The notes under the pieces: model-generated
Told to the model about the DNA's origin: nothing
Database searches by the model: none
What the model saw: only the letters and a program-made list of their open reading frames with translations
Part shown: positions 1-5,740 of the stretch, piece by piece
Layout: every line of letters begins with the position of its first letter
Numbering within the stretch: position 1 is the stretch's first letter
DNA from: DRVV01 sp964487415
Lineage (GTDB): Archaea; Thermoproteota; Bathyarchaeia; Bathyarchaeales; Bathycorpusculaceae
Length of the DNA: 10,879 bases
Direction of reading: 5' to 3'
Assembly: GCA_964487415.1 (NCBI GenBank)
Contig: CAZAPQ010000069.1
Location: 1-10,879, forward strand
Made by a program: the position numbers and the translations under genes

Positions 1-2445
1 CCTAAAGAATTCGACATCTTGGCAGTTGAGCGTAAGTGGCAGAAACTTTGGGAAGATTGGGGCATTTATCGCTTCGACTGGAATGATCATGCAAGGCCGA
101 CTTTTAGCATTGACACGCCTCCGCCCTATCCATCCGGCGAGTTTCACATGGGAAATGTCTTAAACTGGACTTATTTCGACATCGTTGCCCGCTACAAGCG
201 TATGAGGGGCTATAATGTGTTTTTCCCGCAGGGCTGGGACTGCCATGGCCTAGGCATAGAGGTTCAAGTGGAAAGGGAGCACAATATTCGTAAGCGGGAC
301 TTGCCTCCGGACAAGTTTCGCAGTTTATGCATGAAGCTTGTTGAAAAATACATTGCCATGATGAAGGAGGGCATTATACGACTAGGCTGCAGCGTAGACT
401 GGACAACGGAGTATCGCACCATGAACCCTGACTATTGGAGGCGAACCCAGCTTAGCTTCATAATTCTATACCATAAAGGTTTCATGTATCGCGGGGCTCA
501 TCCGGTGAACTGGTGTCCGAGATGTGAAACTGCAATTGCTGACGCTGAGGTGGACTATGAAGAACGATTGGGGAAACTACATTACATTAGGTTCCCATTA
601 GAGGAAGGTGGACATCTTCTAATAGCCACCACCCGCCCAGAATTCATCCCTGCATGCGTGGCTGTGGCTATTAATCCAACGGATGAGCGATATAATAGGT
701 ATATTGGCAAGAGGATAATAGTCCCCATAGTGAACAGGGTTGTGCCCATAATTCCAGACGAGAGTGTTGACCCATCCTTCGGAACAGGAGTGGTTATGAT
801 ATGCACTTACGGGGATAAGGAAGATGTCAGAATAGTAAAGAGGCAAAACCTACCAGTCATAACCATTTTAACGGATAACGGCCGAATAAATGAGAACGGG
901 GGTAAATATCAAGGCTTAACGGTTGAAGAGGCTAAAAAGGCCATAGTTAAAGACCTTGAAGCCGCTGGAATGCTGGAAAAAGTTGAAGAGATAACTCAGG
1001 AGGTTGGACTCTGCGAGCGATGTAAAACTCCAATTGAAATTTTAGAGCGAAAACAATGGTTTATGAAAACCCGAATGTTGACCGATGATGTTGTGAAAGC
1101 CGCCGAAGAAATCATCTGGTTCCCCGAACACATGAAAACCCGCCTCATAGATTGGGCGAAATCCTTGGACTGGGATTGGGTCATAAGCCGTCAACGGGTC
1201 TTCGCAACCCCGATACCCGTCTGGTACTGCAAAAGCTGTGGAGAAATTATTGTAGCCCATGAGGACTGGGTTCCCATTGACCCTAAGCTTGAAAATCCAA
1301 GAATTGAAAGTTGTCCCAAGTGTGGAGGCAGAGAATTCGCTCCAGAAACGGACGTTTTCGACACTTGGATGGATTCCTCGATAACCTGCGCGGTGCACGC
1401 TGGCTGGCCTGATAGACCCTACTGGAGGAGACTTTTCCCTGCTGATGTGCATCCATCAGGAGTTGACATAATTCGTACATGGGCATATTATCTAGTGGTT
1501 AGGCATCTGGCACTGTTCGGGGAGAAGCCCTTCAAAAGCTGTCTCATAAACGGCATGGTGCTAGGCGCGGATGGCAGAAAAATGAGCAAGTCCCTTAAAA
1601 ATTATGTGGCCACTCCAGAAGTTCTGAACAAGTATGGCGCGGATGCTGCTAGGCAATGGGCTGCAGGGGGCGGGGCCACCGGATCGGATATTCCATTCCG
1701 CTGGCCTGATGTAGAGTATGGTAGACGCTTTTTAACAAAACTTTGGAATTCCGCCCGCTTCGTAAGCAATCAACTTCAGGACTATAGACCTGGCGAAAGC
1801 GGCGAACTTCAGCTTTTAGACAGGTGGATTCTAAGTAAGGCTGAAAGGATGACAAGCAAGGTCACCGAGGCTTTGGAGAAGTGCCAGTTCAACGTTGCTC
1901 TTGATGAGATCCGCAACTTTACATGGCACGTTTTCTGCGACCAATACTTGGAGGCCGTAAAGGATAGGCTTTACAGGCCTGAGGTTTATGGTGAAGGCAA
2001 AAGAAAAGCTGCCCAATCCACTCTATATAACGTTCTGTATCGCATACTTCAGCTTCTAGCGCCAATAATACCCCACATTACAGAGGAAATCTATCAGGCT
2101 TTATATGCCGAATACGTGGGCCTGAATAGTATACACTTGACTTCTTGGCCTCAATTAGACGAAAGCAGAATGGATGAGGCTTCAGAAAGGGATGGCGAAC
2201 TGCTGGTGGCCTTAATATCAGAAATAAGGCGAGATAAGGCTGAGAAACGCAAACCTTTGAATGCCCAGATAAGAAAAGTAAAAATCTATGCTGGAACCAA
2301 GGAGCTCGCCGAGATTATAGATAGAAATAAGGGCGACCTTGTTGGAACATGCAGGATTTCTGAGCTGGAGATACTGCCTGAAAAGGGCGAAGGTAGGCAT
2401 GTTCCACGGTACACTGAGATAAGCTTCGTAAGCGAGTATGACTAG
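1..2445 (+). CDS. valS: Valyl-tRNA synthetase, archaeal type (5'-partial)
   Basis: Class Ia aminoacyl-tRNA synthetase that charges tRNA-Val in the cytoplasm and hydrolyses mischarged Thr-tRNA in its CP1 editing domain. The frame is open to base 1, reading PKEFDILAVERKW, which matches the usual MPKEFD-like N-terminus, so the true start lies just left of the window; the TTG at 19 is unlikely to be it. Numbering residues from that TTG: HIGH-type motif HMGN 43-46, KMSKS 521-525, editing-domain TTRPE at 204-208 with NPTDERY 219-225. Cysteine pairs CPRC 166-169, CERC 332-335, CKSC 404-407 and CPKC 432-435 suggest two zinc knuckles. The DTWMDSSIT stretch (448-456) favours ValRS over IleRS. About 814 residues are visible, with no long C-terminal coiled coil, as expected for archaeal forms. 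One oddity is GLGIE where class Ia enzymes normally have GLPxE (78-82). Confidence 0.96.
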   Translation, partial: PKEFDILAVERKWQKLWEDWGIYRFDWNDHARPTFSIDTPPPYPSGEFHMGNVLNWTYFDIVARYKRMRGYNVFFPQGWDCHGLGIEVQVEREHNIRKRDLPPDKFRSLCMKLVEKYIAMMKEGIIRLGCSVDWTTEYRTMNPDYWRRTQLSFIILYHKGFMYRGAHPVNWCPRCETAIADAEVDYEERLGKLHYIRFPLEEGGHLLIATTRPEFIPACVAVAINPTDERYNRYIGKRIIVPIVNRVVPIIPDESVDPSFGTGVVMICTYGDKEDVRIVKRQNLPVITILTDNGRINENGGKYQGLTVEEAKKAIVKDLEAAGMLEKVEEITQEVGLCERCKTPIEILERKQWFMKTRMLTDDVVKAAEEIIWFPEHMKTRLIDWAKSLDWDWVISRQRVFATPIPVWYCKSCGEIIVAHEDWVPIDPKLENPRIESCPKCGGREFAPETDVFDTWMDSSITCAVHAGWPDRPYWRRLFPADVHPSGVDIIRTWAYYLVVRHLALFGEKPFKSCLINGMVLGADGRKMSKSLKNYVATPEVLNKYGADAARQWAAGGGATGSDIPFRWPDVEYGRRFLTKLWNSARFVSNQLQDYRPGESGELQLLDRWILSKAERMTSKVTEALEKCQFNVALDEIRNFTWHVFCDQYLEAVKDRLYRPEVYGEGKRKAAQSTLYNVLYRILQLLAPIIPHITEEIYQALYAEYVGLNSIHLTSWPQLDESRMDEASERDGELLVALISEIRRDKAEKRKPLNAQIRKVKIYAGTKELAEIIDRNKGDLVGTCRISELEILPEKGEGRHVPRYTEISFVSEYD

Positions 2446-2568
2446 CCATCAATTAAGAGAAGTCAAACTTGTAGAGTGACCGATGCCCTATGCTGAAGGT
2501 TCGCTAATTTTCGTGTCTGCTATTGCTTTATCATCTTCAAAAATTGGCACATGGCTGGCATTATGTTC

Positions 2569-3657
2569 TTACAGTCTAAAGCAATTCCATTTTTCTTTTA
2601 GCAAACTTTTAAGGCTGCTAATTGTGTTTTCCACGTTTCTTCTGCAGTATGGCGGTTCCACAGGTGGAGCATAGGGTTCTTTAACGTCTATCTTCTCAAA
2701 GCCCACTAAGCCTGCGGCTAAGGCATACCAGCATAGTGGCAGAATCTCGGGGTTATAGCCGCTTCCAATAAGTAGAATAAGCTTTCCATCGCAAACTTTT
2801 TCGGAAGTTTTCTTGATCAAACGTGAAAGGTTGAAGAAACCATCTATTGTTAGTCCCAAATTTCCAAGCCTATCGGCAAAATGAGGGTCGCTGCCACCGT
2901 TTGCAATTATAATTTCAGGTTTAAACTCCTCAGCTAAGGGAACGAAAATTTCCTTTAGCACATAAAGGTAAGTACTGTCGCCGGTTCCAGGAGGCAGGGG
3001 TACATTGATGTTGTAGCCTTCTCCCGGGCCTTCCCCAATCTCCCATGTGAATCCCCTGCCTGGGTAAATTGTATAGGGATCTTGATGTATAGATATGAAG
3101 AGCACGCTTGGATCCCTATAGTAGATATCGCTTGTACCATTACCAAAGTGGACGTCATAATCTAACACTAGAAACTTTTTCACGTTTCTCCTCTCTCTTA
3201 AATATTCTATGGTAATTGCTATGTCATTAAAGATGCAAAATCCTCCGCCATAGTTTCTTCCCGCATGGTGAAAGCCGCCGCCAATAGAGATTGCCCTTCC
3301 AGCCTCTCCATCAACCACAGCCCTACCACACTCTATTGTACCGCCGGCGATGAGCAGTAACGCTTCAAGAATTTCTGGAGAAGTAGGGGTTTCAACATCA
3401 TATGCTAACCTCTTTTCCGCCAGGCTAAAAATTAACTTCGCATATTCGACGTCATGGGCTCTGATTATATCATCCCAAGTTGCAGGTTTTGGCTCTATAA
3501 TCCTCAAGTTCCGATTTGCAATCAACCCCTTTTCCTTAAAAAAGTTCATGGCATTGACATATCTATCTCCTCTAAGGGGATGCCCCTCCCCCAGATCATA
3601 CTGCCTAAACTTTTCATGGTAGGATACCAGCACAATATCATTCAAAATTATCACCAA
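2569..3657 (-). CDS. Histone deacetylase / AcuC / acetylpolyamine amidohydrolase family protein
   Basis: Zinc-dependent deacetylase of the arginase/HDAC fold; the family removes acetyl groups from lysines or polyamines. The true substrate cannot be told from sequence, but acetylated chromatin proteins, enzymes or polyamines are options. The full catalytic set is visible: His-His dyad H130/H131 in GGGFHHAG, metal ligands D168 and H170 in DYDVHFGNG, third ligand D257 in GGSDPH, and the transition-state tyrosine Y301 in GSGYN. Length (about 360 aa) is normal for a single-domain member. Coordinates use the longest frame, from a TTG at 3657. A TTG at 3645 (giving MNDIVLVSYH) is better supported, because GGTGAT at 3655-3650 lies 4-5 nt before it. 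It is 85 bp downstream of the codirectional coiled-coil gene, probably with its own promoter, and converges on valS. Confidence 0.93.
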   Translation of the reverse strand: MVIILNDIVLVSYHEKFRQYDLGEGHPLRGDRYVNAMNFFKEKGLIANRNLRIIEPKPATWDDIIRAHDVEYAKLIFSLAEKRLAYDVETPTSPEILEALLLIAGGTIECGRAVVDGEAGRAISIGGGFHHAGRNYGGGFCIFNDIAITIEYLRERRNVKKFLVLDYDVHFGNGTSDIYYRDPSVLFISIHQDPYTIYPGRGFTWEIGEGPGEGYNINVPLPPGTGDSTYLYVLKEIFVPLAEEFKPEIIIANGGSDPHFADRLGNLGLTIDGFFNLSRLIKKTSEKVCDGKLILLIGSGYNPEILPLCWYALAAGLVGFEKIDVKEPYAPPVEPPYCRRNVENTISSLKSLLKEKWNCFRL

Positions 3658-3678
3658 GATAGACTAATTGCTTCAAAT

Positions 3679-3686
3679 AATTTAAG
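3679..3686 (-). promoter_or_regulatory. Putative TATA box of the deacetylase gene
   Basis: On the minus strand this reads CTTAAATT, followed by an A/T-rich ATTTG. Transcription starting about 25 nt downstream would begin near 3656, giving a leader of roughly 11 nt that carries the GGTGAT before the TTG at 3645. The fit of spacing, leader and ribosome binding site is the only support. Confidence 0.4.
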
Positions 3687-3715
3687 ACTTATAGGCTATC
3701 CTGAAGTTCATGCAT

Positions 3716-3721
3716 AAAAAA
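3716..3721 (-). terminator. Weak T-run terminator after the coiled-coil gene
   Basis: A run of six T on the minus strand lies about 22 nt after the stop codon of the CdvA-like gene. Archaeal termination often needs only such a T-tract. The run is short and no hairpin precedes it, so readthrough into the deacetylase gene is possible. Confidence 0.3.
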
Positions 3722-3742
3722 GGGAATTGAATGTTTTAGAGT

Positions 3743-4375
3743 TTAGCTTTCGCTTTTCTCTTCACTTGTAGTCTCTGCTGGTGTGGTGGCTTCTGTGGGT
3801 GTTGGTGTTTCCTGCGGTATCTCCTTCAACTCTTTAGGTTCTGTGGTGGCTTCTGTTAACGGCGCTTCAATTTCGCTTGCTTTTATCTCCTTTTCTAGAG
3901 TAACCGCTTTAACCTCCGTTTCCGCCCATATTGTGGGGTATTCTGTGATTTTTGCTGGGGCGGCAAGCTTGTTAATGGTCTCTTTTATTAATTCTAGTTC
4001 CTTCTTGGCGTTTTCAAGTCCGATGGTTAAAAGTGTCATCTCTTGCTGGTATGCTTCATCCGATATTTCGCCGCCCACATGCTGAATTTCAATGTTTGCA
4101 AGCATTTTTTCTAAAATCCTAATGTGCTCCTCAAGCTCCTTAACTTTGTCGCTCATCTTCCCTAATATGGCTCTTTTCTGTTTCTCGATTTCCGCGATGG
4201 CCTCGTCCATTTCCTTGTTGAACATCTCAAATGTGGACTGTGATATCCTGCCGTTTGTTAGCAAGCTGCCTAAAGCTTGCCTTTTCCTCATAACAACCTC
4301 GTATTCTTCGTTTATTTTGTCCAAATACTTTTTCCAAAAAGTCAATTCGCCAGCACCGCCATTTTGGAGGCGCAA
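3743..4375 (-). CDS. CdvA-like coiled-coil protein with acidic Thr/Pro/Glu-rich tail
   Basis: Predicted cytoplasmic coiled-coil protein of about 200 aa with no signal peptide or membrane segment. Residues about 12-137 are strongly helical and heptad-like, with two similar turns: LLTNGRISQSTFEMF (38-52) and HVGGEISDEAYQQEM (99-113). This pattern resembles proteins annotated as CdvA-like in Bathyarchaeia; CdvA proper recruits ESCRT-III-type CdvB to the division site. The PRC-barrel N-terminus of true CdvA is absent, and no cdvB or cdvC lies in the window, so the division role is inference. Residues 138-210 form a disordered acidic tail. The longest frame starts at a TTG at 4375 without a ribosome binding site. 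A TTG at 4345 (MTFWKKYLDK) follows GGCGGTG at 4360-4354 by 8 nt and is probably the real start. Alternative: a generic coiled-coil scaffold. Confidence 0.8.
   Translation of the reverse strand: MRLQNGGAGELTFWKKYLDKINEEYEVVMRKRQALGSLLTNGRISQSTFEMFNKEMDEAIAEIEKQKRAILGKMSDKVKELEEHIRILEKMLANIEIQHVGGEISDEAYQQEMTLLTIGLENAKKELELIKETINKLAAPAKITEYPTIWAETEVKAVTLEKEIKASEIEAPLTEATTEPKELKEIPQETPTPTEATTPAETTSEEKSES
3746..3964 (-). other. Low-complexity disordered C-terminal tail with a short direct repeat
   Basis: Encodes residues 138-210 of the CdvA-like protein, dominated by Glu, Thr, Pro, Ala and Lys. An exact 15-nt direct repeat, TGTGGTGGCTTCTGT on the plus strand, occurs at 3782-3796 and 3842-3856. 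The copies are 60 nt (20 codons) apart and both encode TEATT, which suggests a small internal duplication. Confidence 0.7.
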
Positions 4376-4417
4376 ACAGAAAAATAATATTTCTTAACAT
4401 GCTAATATATTGTAAGC

Positions 4418-4426
4418 TATTAAAAG
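4418..4426 (-). promoter_or_regulatory. Putative TATA box of the CdvA-like gene
   Basis: The minus strand reads CTTTTAATA. Initiation about 25 nt downstream, near 4397, would leave a leader of about 50 nt before the TTG at 4345, or 22 nt before the TTG at 4375. A second A/T-rich candidate (4401-4413) is closer to the gene, so the assignment is uncertain. Confidence 0.35.
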
Positions 4427-4569
4427 CATAGGTTCCAGCCCATTTAAGTGGAAACTTTCCTTTAAAATCTTGAACCGATAATACTGGGATTTTACGGTTT
4501 TATGAGACATTATAGCTACACTTTTTCCATACGCTATTAAGTTTATGCCATCGAGAAATATGTTGTCTA

Positions 4570-4589
4570 TATCTAAATAAGTTTAGATA
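4570..4589. promoter_or_regulatory. Inverted repeat 1, candidate operator for the PadR regulator
   Basis: Perfect inverted repeat with 8-nt arms, TATCTAAA (4570-4577) and TTTAGATA (4582-4589), around a TAAG spacer. It sits about 55 bp upstream of the regulator's TATA box. The arm sequence recurs partially at 4654-4660 (TATCTAA) and 4670-4675 (TTTAGA), around and just downstream of the TATA box, as expected for a multi-site operator. That the PadR protein binds here is inference from position. Confidence 0.5.
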
Positions 4590-4601
4590 GTTTAAACTTA
4601 T
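4577..4601. promoter_or_regulatory. Inverted repeat 2, overlapping repeat 1
   Basis: Perfect 9-nt arms, ATAAGTTTA (4577-4585) and TAAACTTAT (4593-4601), separated by 7 nt. The left arm overlaps the spacer and right arm of inverted repeat 1, so the two dyads cannot both form as hairpins. This fits duplex-binding dimer sites better than an RNA structure, although AT-rich sequence makes some such dyads likely by chance. Confidence 0.45.
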
Positions 4602-4641
4602 CTTATTTTATTTCTACTTCTGCTTCTGAATTAGAATAAAA

Positions 4642-4649
4642 TTTAAATA
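4642..4649 (+). promoter_or_regulatory. TATA box of the PadR-type regulator gene
   Basis: TTTAAATA preceded by an A-rich GAATAAAA stretch resembling an archaeal BRE. Initiation about 25 nt downstream falls near 4672-4678, giving a leader of about 20-30 nt that contains GGTGAT (4683-4688). TCTAA-type half-sites lie just downstream, where bound protein would block initiation. Confidence 0.55.
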
Positions 4650-4696
4650 TTTATATCTAACTAAAAATATTTAGAATATATTGGTGATGTGCACAG

Positions 4697-5038
4697 GTGA
4701 TGGATATGGCGATGGAAGCCAAAGTCTTAAGGCAGATGCATGAACGGATAATAAAAAGTTTCATGGATATAATAATCCTAGCTGAACTTAGAAATGGATC
4801 AATGAGCGGTTATGATGTAATATCCTTCATTCATAACAAATTTAACCTGTTAGTAAGCTCCGGAACAGTTTACTCCATGCTTTATTCTCTAGAGAGGAAC
4901 GGCTTCATCGAAGGGAAATGGGATGAGAGAAAAAGGGTATACAAACTCACAGATAAAGGCCAAAAAATGATAGAAACTCTGCTAAGCGCCAACGATAAGC
5001 TCAAAAACTTCATAACAACGTTTCTTCTAAGGCCTTAA
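4697..5038 (+). CDS. PadR-family transcriptional regulator
   Basis: Small winged-helix DNA-binding protein of 113 aa. Residues about 17-95 match the PadR fold: a helix leading to ILAELRNGSMSGYDVI (27-42), the LVSSGTVYSMLYSLERNGFI recognition region (52-71), and a wing with KWDERKRVYKLTDKG (74-88). A single C-terminal helix (about 89-112), probably for dimerisation, replaces the longer C-terminal domain of larger PadR proteins. PadR proteins usually repress their own gene and a neighbour; here the neighbour is the divergent CdvA-like gene. Several starts are possible: GTG 4697, ATG 4700, 4706 and 4712. GGTGAT at 4683-4688 suits the first two and AGGTGATG at 4695-4702 suits ATG 4706 or 4712. 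No effector-binding domain or cysteine sensor is visible, so the signal is unknown. Confidence 0.92.
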   Translation: MMDMAMEAKVLRQMHERIIKSFMDIIILAELRNGSMSGYDVISFIHNKFNLLVSSGTVYSMLYSLERNGFIEGKWDERKRVYKLTDKGQKMIETLLSANDKLKNFITTFLLRP

Positions 5039-5048
5039 TTTTATTTAT
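5039..5048 (+). terminator. T-rich terminator after the PadR gene
   Basis: TTTTATTTAT directly follows the TAA stop, the kind of T-tract that ends archaeal transcripts. Confidence 0.35.
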
Positions 5049-5105
5049 ACATCAAGCATTGCCTATAATTTTCTCTGCACCTATACACGCAACAATTAAG
5101 CTTTA

Positions 5106-5136
5106 AGGGAAAGGCATAAGCAATTTCCATTTCCCT
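5106..5136. repeat. Inverted repeat between PadR gene and tRNA-Lys
   Basis: Arms AGGGAAA (5106-5112) and TTTCCCT (5130-5136) with a 17-nt loop. It could be a hairpin in the 3' region of the PadR transcript or chance. The rest of 5049-5275 shows no ORF or RNA gene. Confidence 0.35.
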
Positions 5137-5243
5137 AATAGTTAATAACCCATCAGTCCAAAACTCCCTTCTGCGTAATCTTCATATAATTGTAGGGCTC
5201 CAGAGAAATTGTATCGCACTAAACTATCCAAGGCTCTCCCCTC

Positions 5244-5250
5244 AAAATAA
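5244..5250 (+). promoter_or_regulatory. Possible TATA-like element for tRNA-Lys
   Basis: AAAATAA lies 26-32 nt upstream of the first base of the tRNA, the expected distance for an archaeal TATA element. The match to consensus is weak. Confidence 0.3.
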
Positions 5251-5275
5251 AGTGGGGGCAAAAACTGCTGAAAAT

Positions 5276-5371
5276 GGGCCCGTAGCTCAGCAAGGATAGA
5301 GCACCGGGCTTTTAAGCTTCAAAAGCCAAGAAACCCGGGGGTCCCGGGTTCAATTCCCGGCGGGCCCGCCA
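5276..5371 (+). tRNA. tRNA-Lys(TTT) with an 18-nt intron
   Basis: The 7-bp acceptor stem GGGCCCG/CGGGCCC is perfect (5276-5282 with 5361-5367). D-stem GCTC/GAGC, anticodon stem CCGGG/CCCGG (5304-5308 with 5334-5338), variable loop GGGTC, T-stem CCGGG/CCCGG with TTCAATT loop, discriminator G and an encoded CCA (5369-5371). The anticodon region holds 25 nt instead of 7. Removing 18 nt leaves loop CTTTTAA with anticodon TTT (5311-5313), decoding AAA and AAG. Splice frames giving TTA or TGA anticodons would be a suppressor or a tRNA-Ser without the required long variable arm, so Lys is the sensible reading. Confidence 0.95.
5315..5332 (+). other. tRNA-Lys intron at canonical position 37/38
   Basis: The precursor folds as a bulge-helix-bulge, the substrate of the archaeal splicing endonuclease. 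Outer helix is the anticodon stem. The 3' bulge is AA|A (5331-5333). The central helix pairs C5309, T5310 and T5311 with G5330, A5329 and A5328, with one T-C mismatch. The 5' bulge is TA|A (5313-5315). The inner helix is GCTT/AAGC (5316-5319 with 5323-5326) closed by a CAA loop. Cutting after the second base of each bulge releases exactly 5315-5332. Confidence 0.85.
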
Positions 5372-5510
5372 CAACCTTAATTCATCAATGTGGAATTGAG
5401 GAGTTATAGCTTCGTTAGATTCGAATTAATTCGCATGTAATCTTATAGTTTAATGGGGCTTATAGCAAAATCCTTAATACTGTGCCAACACCGTTTTAGT
5501 TTAGTTTACC

Positions 5511-5588
5511 GGGCCGGTAGATCAGCCTGGAATGATCGCAGCGTTGGCATCGCTGAGGTCGCGGGTTCAAATCCCGCCCGGTCCACCA
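5511..5588 (+). tRNA. tRNA-Ala(GGC)
   Basis: Complete cloverleaf without intron. The acceptor stem GGGCCGG pairs with CCGGTCC (5578-5584) and includes the G3-U70 wobble that identifies alanine tRNAs. D-stem GATC/GATC, anticodon stem CAGCG/CGCTG, anticodon GGC at 5546-5548 in loop TTGGCAT, variable AGGTC, T-arm GCGGG-TTCAAAT-CCCGC, discriminator A and an encoded CCA (5586-5588). It lies 139 bp after tRNA-Lys; a clear promoter is not visible, although CTTAATA at 5473-5479 is a weak candidate. Confidence 0.96.
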
Positions 5589-5681
5589 CCTCAATGACAC
5601 TTTTACAAACACATCTTAGAGTCAACAGCTCTGCTTGTTGAATCGGATTCCGTAACAGATTTATGCTCTGTATTTAATAGT

Positions 5682-5709
5682 ATTTATTAATATTCAATAA
5701 ACTTAAAAT
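5682..5709 (+). promoter_or_regulatory. Putative promoter region of the surface-protein gene
   Basis: An A/T-only stretch contains two TATA-like cores, TTTATTAATATT near 5683-5694 and TTAAAATA at 5702-5709. The first would place initiation near 5715 and keep GAAGGTG (5723-5729), about 11 nt before the ATG, in the leader. The second would give a nearly leaderless message. Confidence 0.35.
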
Positions 5710-5740
5710 AATCTCGTCACATGAAGGTGTATCGAGGCAC

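Larger units (their letters stand above)
4376..4696. promoter_or_regulatory. Divergent AT-rich intergenic region (321 bp)
   Basis: Lies between the divergent CdvA-like (-) and PadR (+) genes. I see no ORF beyond a dozen codons and no RNA gene. The left part holds a TATA-like box for the minus-strand gene near 4418-4426. The middle, about 4430-4560, shows no recognisable structure. The right part holds two overlapping inverted repeats (4570-4601) and a TATA box for the regulator (4642-4649). TCTAA/TTAGA words recur across the last 125 bp. Confidence 0.7.

Noticed and set aside
1042..1452. A 136-codon antisense frame within valS
   Set aside because: It lies opposite conserved synthetase motifs and has no recognisable protein features.
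2446..2568. Small gene or RNA in the gap between valS and the deacetylase gene
   Set aside because: The plus-strand frame from 2483 has no ribosome binding site and overlaps the deacetylase 3' end, and no tRNA-like or box-containing structure is visible.
3783..4397. Two plus-strand frames opposite the coiled-coil gene
   Set aside because: They are Ser/Val/Ile-rich antisense translations of a Glu/Lys-rich coiled coil, an expected artefact.
5304..5338. Reading the tRNA-Lys gene as suppressor (TTA) or Ser (TGA) by shifting the intron
   Set aside because: The bulge-helix-bulge fits only the 37/38 position, and the gene lacks the long variable arm of tRNA-Ser. The body matches archaeal tRNA-Lys.
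5453..5641. A 62-codon open frame across the tRNA-Ala gene
   Set aside because: It reads straight through a complete cloverleaf with encoded CCA, and its translation matches no family I know. It is the usual spurious ORF over a tRNA.
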